Shown here piece by piece: positions 1-7,574 of a DNA stretch of 64,000 nucleotides (positions are counted from its first letter, which is position 1; every line of letters begins with the position of its first letter). A program made the translations under genes and the position numbers. The notes beneath the pieces were generated by a model, which saw only the letters and a program-made list of their open reading frames with translations, did no database searches and was not told where the DNA came from. Source of the stretch: Natribacillus halophilus (GTDB lineage Bacteria > Bacillota > Bacilli > Bacillales > Marinococcaceae); NCBI RefSeq assembly GCF_900100185.1, contig NZ_FNEN01000002.1, positions 355,187-419,186 on the forward strand, written 5' to 3'.

Positions 1-52
1 CCCTGTTCGCTGATTTTTTCCCGAGGTCACCGATAAAACATACTGGACCTTC

Positions 53-78
53 AAAACAGAGGCCCCCGAAGGGACCTC
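53..78 (-). terminator. Terminator downstream of murP
   Basis: On the minus strand an 8-bp stem (GAGGTCCC/GGGGCCTC, one G-U pair) closes on a TTCG loop and is followed by TGTTTTG. It lies 11 bases past the murP stop and would end the murQP transcript. Confidence 0.7.
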
Positions 79-89
79 CTCCTTTACTT

Positions 90-1451
90 CTAATCCAGAT
101 TTCTCACCATATCTTCCTTGAAACCGAACCAGTACGTGAACAAAAAGCCAAACACATACGCAATCACAAGCCCGATAATATACGAGATATATTGCCCTTC
201 GGCGATGATCGGGATCATGGATAAACCGGAAATGCCGATGCCTGTAGCCCCGGTGCCCATGACGGCCTGGAAAGCGCCGCCGACGGCTGCCCCTAAACAG
301 GCGGTCACGAATGGACGCCCGAGCGGCAAGGTTACACCGAATAATAACGGCTCCCCGACACCGAGAAAGCCGGCCGGTACCGTACCTTTAACCCTGTCTT
401 TTAACTTCTGGCTTCGCGTTTTCACATAAACGGCAAGGGCCGCACCTACCTGGCCGCCTCCGGCCATGCCGAGAATGGTAAGAATCGGCGTATGCCCGAT
501 CGTTTCGATGAAATCGAGATGAATGGGCGTCAATCCATGGTGCATGCCGATCATGACGAGCGGAAGGAAAAATCCGGCGAGTATAGCCCCGGCGATTGGA
601 CCACCGATCTCCAGCAGAAAGTTAATGCCCATTTGTACCACATCAGAAAAGCCAGCCGCGATCGGTTGCAAAACGATAAGCGTCGCAAATCCAACGATGA
701 GAACGGTAATAAACGGCGTAAGGAGAATATCCAGAGCCGAGGGTATAAATTTGCGAACGAACCGTTCGACCATAGCCATGACCCAAGCCGCTAACAAGGC
801 AGCGAACACCCCGCCCTGGCCGGCGACAAGTTCCTCTCCAAAAAGCGTGATGGCTTCCAGTTCAGGATTGATAATTAAAATACCGGCAACGGCACCGAGC
901 GCCGGTGTTCCCCCGAATTCCCGAGCTGTCGTCCAACCGACAAGGATGCTCAGAAAGGCAAAAAGTCCTCCGCCTATGACTTGTGCCATTTGCAGCCAGG
1001 TCGTCTGTTCATCTACTCCGAGGTTTTCCGCGAGGCCAGCCCCTCCGTTAATAAGTCCGGATGCGATCAATGCCGGAATAAGAGGAATAAAAATATTTCC
1101 GATACGTTTTAGAAAATTTTTAACCGGTGTTCTATTTTGTCGTTGTTTCATTTGCGCTTTCGTATCTTCAGCCACATGACTGTCCTCGTCTTCCCCTGCT
1201 GTGAGCCCCGTTTTTTCCGAAAGTGCAATCGCCACTTTATTCGCGGTTCCGGGGCCAAGAACGACTTGCAAGGTTTCGTCTTCGACGACCCCTAACACAT
1301 CGCCCAAATTGCGGATCTCCTCCAGCTGAACTTTGTCATAATCTTTAAAGTTCAGCCGCAGCCGCGTCATACAATTGGAAAGCGAGGTAATGTTATCTTC
1401 TCCGCCCAACAAGGGCAGGAGATCTTGAACAATCGCTTCTTCTTTATTCAT
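90..1451 (-). CDS. murP: PTS EIIBC component, N-acetylmuramic acid type
   Basis: Membrane permease of the sugar phosphotransferase system, predicted to import N-acetylmuramic acid as its 6-phosphate. The 453-residue protein has an EIIB domain at about residues 1-85, with the phosphorylatable cysteine at 27 in SNCMTRLRL. A multi-helix EIIC domain follows from about residue 112. There is no EIIA domain, so phosphate must come from a glucose-type EIIA encoded elsewhere, as for B. subtilis MurP. Substrate is inferred from context: the start codon directly follows the stop of murQ, and nagZ lies upstream, making a muropeptide recycling set. The ribosome site GGGGGAG lies inside the end of murQ, suggesting coupled translation. 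A sucrose or trehalose PTS would look similar in the EIIC part but would not sit beside murQ. Confidence 0.9.
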   Translation of the reverse strand: MNKEEAIVQDLLPLLGGEDNITSLSNCMTRLRLNFKDYDKVQLEEIRNLGDVLGVVEDETLQVVLGPGTANKVAIALSEKTGLTAGEDEDSHVAEDTKAQMKQRQNRTPVKNFLKRIGNIFIPLIPALIASGLINGGAGLAENLGVDEQTTWLQMAQVIGGGLFAFLSILVGWTTAREFGGTPALGAVAGILIINPELEAITLFGEELVAGQGGVFAALLAAWVMAMVERFVRKFIPSALDILLTPFITVLIVGFATLIVLQPIAAGFSDVVQMGINFLLEIGGPIAGAILAGFFLPLVMIGMHHGLTPIHLDFIETIGHTPILTILGMAGGGQVGAALAVYVKTRSQKLKDRVKGTVPAGFLGVGEPLLFGVTLPLGRPFVTACLGAAVGGAFQAVMGTGATGIGISGLSMIPIIAEGQYISYIIGLVIAYVFGFLFTYWFGFKEDMVRNLD

Positions 1452-2348
1452 TTAGGCTCCCCCTCGTATCGCCTTTTTGATAAACCCATTGGCCTCATTA
1501 AGCATGTTTCGGGCATCCTTAGCCGTGACATCTGCGAGAATCATTACGATGGCGGTCTTGACGTGTTGGCCGGAAGCTTCAAATGTAGCAACCGCCGTCT
1601 CTTCTTCTACCCCGGTGGCTTCCATAATAATACGATGAGAACGTTTGTAGAGCTTTTCATTCGTCGCCTGTACGTCCACCATCAAATTTTCATAGACTTT
1701 CCCTATTCCGACCATCGCGGACGTAGAGATCATGTTCAGGACCAGTTTCTGGGCGGTTCCGGCTTTCAGGCGCGTGGATCCCGTAAGGACTTCCGCCCCT
1801 GTGTTCACTTCAATCGGATAATCCGCGTATTCACTTATGACCGCGGCGACGTTACAGGCGACACTCCCGGTGACCGCCTCGCACCGGCGGGCATACTGCA
1901 AGGCCCCGACGACGTAAGGGGTACGCCCGCTCGCGGCAAGTCCGATGACAACGTCATTTGATGTTAATTCCCATTCTTTTAAATCTTCTGCCGCTGCCTG
2001 CGGCGAATCTTCCGCCCCCTCTACCGCTTCCGTGAAGGCCGATGATCCTCCGGCCATTTGTCCGATAACGACCGAAGAGGGAACACCAAAAGTCGGGCGG
2101 CACTCCACCGCGTCAAGCACACCGAGCCGACCGCTCGTTCCCGCGCCGACGTAAATGAGCCGCCCTTCCCGCTGCAAAACGTGAATGACCTCTTTGACTA
2201 GAGGCTCGATGGCAGGAATGGCATCCTTTACTGCCTCAGGCACAGACAGATCTTCTTCGTTCATCGTCGTAAGAACTTCGCTGATGGAGATTTCGTCTAA
2301 CCGTTGGCTTTTGTCATTTCTTCCTTCCGTTCCTAAATGATCAAACAT
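1452..2348 (-). CDS. murQ: N-acetylmuramic acid 6-phosphate etherase
   Basis: Cytoplasmic SIS-domain lyase that cleaves the lactyl ether of MurNAc-6-phosphate to GlcNAc-6-phosphate and D-lactate. At 298 residues it has normal family length. The signature AGTSGRLGVLDAVE and the glycine-rich SIS loop are clear. I chose the ATG at 2348 (protein begins MFDHLG) because GGAGGT at 2354-2359 sits five bases upstream; the frame is open for 17 more codons but those residues do not resemble the family. The product MurNAc-6-P from MurP is its direct substrate. No murR-type regulator is seen next to it, unlike in B. subtilis. Confidence 0.95.
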   Translation of the reverse strand: MFDHLGTEGRNDKSQRLDEISISEVLTTMNEEDLSVPEAVKDAIPAIEPLVKEVIHVLQREGRLIYVGAGTSGRLGVLDAVECRPTFGVPSSVVIGQMAGGSSAFTEAVEGAEDSPQAAAEDLKEWELTSNDVVIGLAASGRTPYVVGALQYARRCEAVTGSVACNVAAVISEYADYPIEVNTGAEVLTGSTRLKAGTAQKLVLNMISTSAMVGIGKVYENLMVDVQATNEKLYKRSHRIIMEATGVEEETAVATFEASGQHVKTAIVMILADVTAKDARNMLNEANGFIKKAIRGGA

Positions 2349-2367
2349 ATAAAACCTCCCAAAAAAA

Positions 2368-2409
2368 TGAAGCCGCTTACACACTATAATAAAGTACAAA
2401 AAATATCAA
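2368..2409 (-). promoter_or_regulatory. Candidate murQP promoter with cre-like site
   Basis: On the minus strand TTGATA (2404-2409) and TATAGT (2383-2388) could be a sigma-A promoter, though the spacer is a short 15 bp. Beside it, TGAAGCCGCTTACA (2368-2381, + strand) matches the CcpA cre consensus TGWAANCGNTNWCA with one mismatch. A cre site at the start of transcription would give catabolite repression, as expected for a sugar-scavenging operon. Inference only. Confidence 0.4.
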
Positions 2410-2441
2410 CACCCACGCAAAAAATAACCCCATTGACGTTT

Positions 2442-4529
2442 CTAAAAAGGAAATTCCTCATCATCCTGATAAGACAACCCATGCCCCGTTTCATACAGCA
2501 CGCCGCCTTCTGCAGACGGGATCGTGACCGGCAGGCGGCCAACCGGGTTTACTTTTCCGAATAGCACATTGGCCGTCGCAGCAAAGTTGGCATCGAATGA
2601 GCCATATTGAGCTACATAGACATCCGCTTCCGGGTACGCCATCAGATCATACGGGTTACGAATCCCGATGGAAATAAGAGGGCTACTGATCTCGTTTTGT
2701 AGTTGGCGAACCATTTCCATTTGCGGATGATCGGCCTGCCTCATGTCTGCATCCGACGTATGGGTCTCTGCAATCACAACATCTGCCTGTTGCACTTTTT
2801 GGCGGTGGGCAGTACTCAACTTACCGTTTTCCGGTAAAGCGATGGCTTCGACCTCGGGATGGTGGCTTGCCAGCGCGTTGGCCAGTTTCCCCGCGTATTT
2901 AGTGCCGAGGACTACTACCGTTTCTCCCTCTAGTGGATCGATCGGAAGGGCATTATCCTCGTTCTTAACGACGGTTACCCCTTGCTCGGCCGCCTGCTTT
3001 TCGACTTGCAGATGTTCATCTGACCTTACCGTTGCTTCCGCCTGCTCGATTTTTTCTTCCACCGGAAAGGGGTGTTCTTCTTTGACAATGCCCCGTTTGA
3101 GTTTTAATGTCAATATCCGCTCCACGGAGTCATCAATGCGTTCTTCTGAAATCTCCCCTTCCTGCACGGCTGTGATGAGCCATTCAGCGACCTCTTCAAC
3201 ATCTACAGGCATGAGCACAATGTCGGACCCGGCCTGGATGGCCCGAATAGCCGCTTCGACAGGGGTAAAGTGCGAAGCAATCGCATTCATTTGTAGCGAA
3301 TCCGTATAAATGACTCCTTCATACCCCATTTCCTCACGCATGAGGCCGGTGAGCACTTTTTCTGATAACGTGGCGGGAAGGGTTATTTCTTTTCCGCTGT
3401 TTTCAATGGCCGGAAGTGCGACATGGGCGGTCATTATCGCGTCCACATCGTGATTAATCGCTTCCTGAAAAGGATGCCATTCAACATCAGACAGACGATC
3501 GCGATCGTGGGGCACTTCCGGAGAGCCAATGTGAGAGTCTACATCCGTATCGCCATGGCCGGGGAAATGTTTCGCGGTCACCGCGACACCGGCCTCCTGC
3601 GTGCCCTCCATAACCGCCACTCCATGCCTGGCTACCGCCACAGGATCTTCGCCGAAAGAGCGAACACCAATGACGGGATTGTCGGGATTGTTATTAACAT
3701 CAAAACTCGGAGCCAGATTCATATTGATACCGAGAGCTTCCAGTTCGGCTCCTATCGTTCTCCCTACTCGTTTCGACATGGCTGGGTTATTCCCGGCTCC
3801 AAGAGCCATATTGCCCGGCATTCCGGTTCCGAATGAGAGCCTGGTCACAAGCCCTCCCTCTTGATCACTCGTGATAAGCATCCCGTATTTATCGCTGGCC
3901 GCTTGATAATCCGAGATCAACTCCACCGTTTGTGCGGGCGTTTGCACATTTTCTCCGAATAAAACGACCCCACCCAAGTGATAACGTTCAACAAGTTGCT
4001 CGATGGCCGGGAGCATTTTCGTTACTTTTTCGTTATGCCACGTGCGAAACTCAGGCATGAGCATCTGCCCGACCTTCTCTTCAATCGTCATACCGTTGAT
4101 AGCATCTTCCACGAGTGCATGCCGTTCATCCGTCTGCTTGACGATGTCAGGTCCGCCTTCTTCGTCCGGTTTATAATGGAGGACAATTTGGTCCTGATCG
4201 CTCCCATTCGACGCTTCTATGTATGTTCTTCCCGGCTGCCCCGTCCATTCAATATCTCCGTGTTCATCCACCGTGGCCACATCTTCATTATTGGAGTGCC
4301 ACGCAATACCGTCATTGACAAAAGTAAAATCCCCGTCCTCATAAACATTCATAGCCTGAAAGCTAATCTCCTCAGGCGATAGGACATCCACTTGCTCAAT
4401 ATTTTCATACAGAATCAAGTCTTTACCATCGTTTTGATTTTCAGCCTGCGAGAAGCTCAGTGACCCGCCTGCAAAAGCCAGGCAAGCCATTAATACGAGA
4501 AGGACACTGTTTTTTACAAATAGTCTCAT
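2442..4529 (-). CDS. nagZ: Secreted beta-N-acetylglucosaminidase NagZ (GH3) with Ig-like domain
   Basis: Exported glycosidase that releases GlcNAc from muropeptides, feeding MurNAc to MurP. The 695-residue protein starts at the ATG at 4529 (GGAGAT upstream), giving a signal peptide of about 30 residues. A bacterial Ig-like (Big_2-type) segment at about residues 60-115 precedes the catalytic part. The GH3 domain carries KHFPGHGDTDVDSH (about 320-333), whose Asp-His pair is the acid/base dyad of NagZ, and the nucleophile Asp in TDSLQMN (about 410). A C-terminal GH3 domain follows, as in the two-domain Bacillus enzyme. The N-terminal Ig-like insert makes it longer than B. subtilis NagZ (about 640). 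It is the first gene of the nagZ-murQ-murP set. Confidence 0.92.
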   Translation of the reverse strand: MRLFVKNSVLLVLMACLAFAGGSLSFSQAENQNDGKDLILYENIEQVDVLSPEEISFQAMNVYEDGDFTFVNDGIAWHSNNEDVATVDEHGDIEWTGQPGRTYIEASNGSDQDQIVLHYKPDEEGGPDIVKQTDERHALVEDAINGMTIEEKVGQMLMPEFRTWHNEKVTKMLPAIEQLVERYHLGGVVLFGENVQTPAQTVELISDYQAASDKYGMLITSDQEGGLVTRLSFGTGMPGNMALGAGNNPAMSKRVGRTIGAELEALGINMNLAPSFDVNNNPDNPVIGVRSFGEDPVAVARHGVAVMEGTQEAGVAVTAKHFPGHGDTDVDSHIGSPEVPHDRDRLSDVEWHPFQEAINHDVDAIMTAHVALPAIENSGKEITLPATLSEKVLTGLMREEMGYEGVIYTDSLQMNAIASHFTPVEAAIRAIQAGSDIVLMPVDVEEVAEWLITAVQEGEISEERIDDSVERILTLKLKRGIVKEEHPFPVEEKIEQAEATVRSDEHLQVEKQAAEQGVTVVKNEDNALPIDPLEGETVVVLGTKYAGKLANALASHHPEVEAIALPENGKLSTAHRQKVQQADVVIAETHTSDADMRQADHPQMEMVRQLQNEISSPLISIGIRNPYDLMAYPEADVYVAQYGSFDANFAATANVLFGKVNPVGRLPVTIPSAEGGVLYETGHGLSYQDDEEFPF

Positions 4530-4591
4530 TCGGAATCTCCTTTTTATGTGCCAAACAGTTTTAACGTCCCCCATTCTGTAAGGATTATGTT

Positions 4592-4640
4592 AGAAAACTT
4601 GGCTTTTCGCCAAGATGGCGAAAGCCTTACCTGCTAAAAA
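4592..4640 (+). repeat. Dispersed hairpin element, copy 1 (truncated)
   Basis: Begins AGAAAACTTGGCTTTTCGCC and continues to GGCGAAAGCCTTA, then jumps to a short CTGCTAAAAAA end. The middle and third hairpin of the full element (see 62862-62949) are missing. It abuts the ywhD terminator. Confidence 0.75.
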
Positions 4641-4692
4641 AAGACACTAAAACGCGCAAGGGGGTGGGTACCCTCGCGCACTTTAGTGTCTT
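4635..4692 (-). terminator. Terminator of ywhD
   Basis: Long inverted repeat with outer arms AAGACACTAAA (4641-4651) and TTTAGTGTCTT (4682-4692) and a GC-rich inner part. On the minus strand it is followed by a T run. It lies about 70 bases beyond the ywhD stop. Confidence 0.85.
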
Positions 4693-4764
4693 GAGAACCT
4701 TGTATATATAAGGTCTTGTCGATTATTGTACATAAACAGCCATCATAATACAAGGGGTGATTTT

Positions 4765-5322
4765 TTATTCCTTCGCTTCATCCGCGAATGCTTCTCTCAG
4801 CTCATCTGCGGAGTTGTTCCAATACTCCTCGCTAAAGCCTTTCAAGTATTCTCCCAACATGTAGCGGGATTTTTCATCCATATTGTCGATAACCACGCGG
4901 CCTTTCAATGCTTTGTCCAGGTTGTTCACGTGTTCGGGCATGCTTTTGTAGCCTCTCTTAAAACGACTTCCTTCGGGCGGTTCTTCTTCCCGATAAAATC
5001 GGCAGGCACCGATGCCGTCATACTTTGGCTCACCATCTTCGGTATGGGCAGTCGTCACCCACACCATCCAGTATTCTTTCGGATCATTAAGATCATCTTT
5101 ATTTTCCAGCAGCTTAATCTTTTTCTCAATTTCAGAGCGGGCGTGGATCGCTCCCATGTCGATGAACACGCGCTCCTCAACCGGGTCGATAATGACCGGT
5201 GTTAAATTGTCCAGACTGAGCGAACCCACACCGTAACCTCCATGTCCATCGGTCGAGTCGCCGCTTAATATATTGAAACCTGAACTTTTACGTTTCTCTG
5301 TATTTTTATTAAAAAGTTCCAC
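4765..5322 (-). CDS. ywhD: YwhD family protein
   Basis: Conserved Bacillaceae protein of unknown function, 185 residues. The N-terminal signature DSTDGHGGYGVGSLSLDN and the stretch FIDMGAIHARS identify the family. No signal peptide or membrane segment is visible, so it should be cytoplasmic. The start is GTG at 5322, preceded by GGAGAGG. It appears to be a single-gene unit with its own strong terminator. I know of no established biochemical role. Confidence 0.88.
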   Translation of the reverse strand: MELFNKNTEKRKSSGFNILSGDSTDGHGGYGVGSLSLDNLTPVIIDPVEERVFIDMGAIHARSEIEKKIKLLENKDDLNDPKEYWMVWVTTAHTEDGEPKYDGIGACRFYREEEPPEGSRFKRGYKSMPEHVNNLDKALKGRVVIDNMDEKSRYMLGEYLKGFSEEYWNNSADELREAFADEAKE

Positions 5323-5415
5323 GAGAATCCTCTCCTCACTGAAGACATTCTGCTTTTATCCAGTGTATCACACCAGCCCGGTCCATAAACAACCAAACGT
5401 TTTCGCCTTCGCCAA

Positions 5416-5466
5416 ACAAAATTTACCCCCTGACATAACGTTTAACGTTATTGTCAGAGGGTAAAG
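5416..5466 (-). terminator. Terminator of the NlpC/P60 gene
   Basis: Near-perfect inverted repeat, TTTACCCCCTGACATAACG against CGTTATTGTCAGAGGGTAAA, with loop TTTAA. On the minus strand it ends in a short T run (TAAATTTTG). It lies some 30 bases past the stop at 5493. Confidence 0.85.
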
Positions 5467-5492
5467 TTAACTATTCCGTTCACTTGCGAAGT

Positions 5493-6626
5493 TTAGAAGC
5501 TTCTGGCTCCGAGGTATTTGTCTCCCCAATAGTGAGGGTCATCGATGCTGTCGATTGTTACGCCGTTGGAAACACTTGCGTGGATGAAATCACCATTGCC
5601 GATATAGATGCCCGCGTGGGATACACCGCCGCTGGTATCGAAGAAGACGACATCACCTTCACTCGGATTCGATACGGGGGTGCCCATGTTGTATAGAGAA
5701 GATGTGTCAGCGCGATGATCAAAACCTTCTCCGTTCTGGTCGAACACATAGTTGATGAAGCCGCTGCAATCAAAAGTGTTCGGGCCTGTTGCTCCCCATT
5801 CGTATGGTGTGCCCAGTTGTGCCATGGCTGTATCGATCAAGCCGCTGACGTCACCAGTGCTACCGGAGTTATCGTCGTCACTGGACTCGTTGCCGCCGGA
5901 ATTATTATCGTTTGAAGCGGACGCGACAACCTCTCCTTCATCAGAAGAGCCATCGTCGGAGCTGCCACCGGAGTTATTGTCTCCACCGGACGCATTGTCG
6001 TCTGAGTTGTCTTCGGCATTGCTGCTTCCTTCGGATGAGTTGTCCTCGGAGTTGTCACTGCCGCCGGAATCGCCGCTCGGCTGTCCTTCAAGAGAGCTCA
6101 TCGTCGCCGGTCCTGCTACCCCGAAGAAATTACCGGCCGGGGAAGAAATGCCATGGTCTTCCTGATAAGCCTGAACTGCGCTTTCCGTTCGCGTTCCGAA
6201 TATGGAATCTACTTGTCCGTCATAGTATCCGAGATCCTGTAGCTGTGTTTGTAGATTACTTACGGCATCACTGACAGCTCCACGTTCCAAAGATCCATTG
6301 GATTCTGCCGTTTCATTGGAGGCATTATCGTCCTCAAGCGATGCTTGCGTTTGCGGACCTGCTACCCCGAAGAAATTGCCGGCCGGGGAAGAAATGCCAT
6401 GATCTTCCTGATACGCTTTAACGGCGCTTAACGTTCTCGGTCCAAACGTAGAACCTGTCGATCCCTCAAAATAACCCTGGTCTTTGAGTTCAAGCTGTAG
6501 GGCGTTGACGGAATCATTGACATCCCCTTCAGACATTGAATCGGCTTCTACACTGAATGCATCAGCGGCGTTTGGTGCGAACACTAACCCTGCGGCCACT
6601 ACCGTGCTTAAAGCAAATTTTTTCAT
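5493..6626 (-). CDS. Secreted peptidoglycan DL-endopeptidase (two PG-binding domains plus NlpC/P60)
   Basis: Predicted exported wall hydrolase that cuts gamma-D-Glu-meso-DAP bonds in peptide stems. The 377 residues read: signal peptide (1 to about 23, ending NAADA), two PG_binding_1 domains (about 33-95 and 113-175), a Ser/Asp/Asn-rich acidic linker (about 180-255), and an NlpC/P60 domain (about 260-377). The catalytic triad is visible: Cys287 in FDCSGF, His337 in VSHAG and His349 in FIHAS. The two PG-binding domains share an almost identical block around YQEDHGISSPAGNFFGVAGP, a recent internal duplication. The domain layout resembles LytE/LytF/CwlS-type enzymes but with PG_binding_1 instead of LysM. 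Candidate WalR boxes lie upstream, and walRK is in this window. Confidence 0.9.
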   Translation of the reverse strand: MKKFALSTVVAAGLVFAPNAADAFSVEADSMSEGDVNDSVNALQLELKDQGYFEGSTGSTFGPRTLSAVKAYQEDHGISSPAGNFFGVAGPQTQASLEDDNASNETAESNGSLERGAVSDAVSNLQTQLQDLGYYDGQVDSIFGTRTESAVQAYQEDHGISSPAGNFFGVAGPATMSSLEGQPSGDSGGSDNSEDNSSEGSSNAEDNSDDNASGGDNNSGGSSDDGSSDEGEVVASASNDNNSGGNESSDDDNSGSTGDVSGLIDTAMAQLGTPYEWGATGPNTFDCSGFINYVFDQNGEGFDHRADTSSLYNMGTPVSNPSEGDVVFFDTSGGVSHAGIYIGNGDFIHASVSNGVTIDSIDDPHYWGDKYLGARSF

Positions 6627-6842
6627 AGATTATTCACTCATCTATAGTTCGTAACACGTAGAAAACTAGATTTCCTCTGTTATTGTCGTTTATGTAAGCC
6701 CATAAATCTAGGACGAACGATCGATATGAGTGAATGGTCACCTCCCTGTAATTATGCGTTTTGTCTTGTTCTTAACCGCTATTAACTCTACAGGTTGAAT
6801 TATAGAATTTAATCTTGGGAATGACAATATCTATTACGCATT

Positions 6843-6988
6843 TGTAGTCTAAATGTAATGAAGGGAATTGCTAGTTTTTACATCTATCTTTCATATAATG
6901 CCAGTGAAAATGCCTAACTAAAGGTTTTTTAATACTTTTCGAGTATAATGGAAAATGATGCCGGTATATGTCGTAATTTGTTTGTAAT
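6843..6988. promoter_or_regulatory. Candidate WalR boxes upstream of the wall hydrolase
   Basis: The 424-base gap 6627-7050 holds no convincing gene. It contains two direct-repeat motifs close to the WalR consensus TGTWAH-N5-TGTWAH: TGTAGT-N5-TGTAAT at 6843-6859 and CGTAAT-N5-TGTAAT at 6972-6988, each with one mismatch. Both read on the + strand, opposite to the hydrolase gene, which weakens the case for simple activation. Wall hydrolases are the classic WalR targets in B. subtilis and S. aureus. Confidence 0.4.
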
Positions 6989-7014
6989 CTCTTTGAAATG
7001 ATTTGTTTCCCCCA

Positions 7015-7050
7015 CAAAAAAACCCAAATGGAATACCTCACCATTGGGTT
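7015..7050 (-). terminator. Terminator of ywgA
   Basis: On the minus strand AACCCAATGG pairs with CCATTTGGGTT and is followed directly by a seven-T run. It starts at the base next to the ywgA stop codon. Confidence 0.88.
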
Positions 7051-7560
7051 TTATTTTGCCTGTTGTTTCCAGCGCTCAATGTAGGAATAAGCGCGATCGA
7101 TGTCTTCGCCGGAGTAATTCTGGGTTTTCTTTAAGGTATGTACTTTCCTGATCACTTCTTCTTTTCGTGCAGGTTCCAGGAAAAGAACGGTGGAGATCAA
7201 CTCCAGAAATTTGGAGGAGCAGGCGTTCATTTCCGTAATGATCGTTTCTTGCTCCGCAAATGTCGCGCGTTCGGCTTTGCCGGCAAGAAAATGTTCCCCC
7301 ATAGGTGCCAGCTCGTAGCGATATTGATGATAACCCGCTTTTTCCTCTCTTACTTCCGAAATGAAGCCGAATTGATGTAATTCCTCAAGGCGTAGGCTCA
7401 ATTCTTCCGAATACGGTCCGTAACGGCGAAAGTCGTATTTTTCATAAAAAGGCATACCTAACTTTTTGCCGATATAAATCATTTTTTGCAGCTTTTTCCG
7501 TCCGGTAATGTCTCCAGCCTTTTGCAATAGCGACATGACCTTTATATGTTGCTCCAACAC
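7051..7560 (-). CDS. ywgA: YwgA family protein
   Basis: Conserved Bacillaceae protein of unknown function, about 169 residues. The block GRKKLQKMIYIGKKLGMPF followed by YDFRRYGPYSEEL is diagnostic. The fold resembles a small winged-helix or Panacea-like module, but that is only an impression. AGGAGG lies just upstream; the start is GTG at 7560 or the adjacent TTG, the latter having better spacing and matching the family N-terminus. It follows ywfO by 14 bases and shares its terminator, so the two are one transcript. Confidence 0.85.
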   Translation of the reverse strand: MLEQHIKVMSLLQKAGDITGRKKLQKMIYIGKKLGMPFYEKYDFRRYGPYSEELSLRLEELHQFGFISEVREEKAGYHQYRYELAPMGEHFLAGKAERATFAEQETIITEMNACSSKFLELISTVLFLEPARKEEVIRKVHTLKKTQNYSGEDIDRAYSYIERWKQQAK

Positions 7561-7574
7561 GTCGCCTCCTCTCT

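Noticed and set aside
4650..4680. T-box-like string GGGTGGGTACCC
   Set aside because: It lies inside the long ywhD terminator hairpin, there is no downstream gene on that strand, and the rest of a T-box leader is missing.
6627..7050. c-di-AMP (ydaO) riboswitch before the wall hydrolase
   Set aside because: I looked because such switches often precede wall hydrolases, but the conserved motifs are absent.
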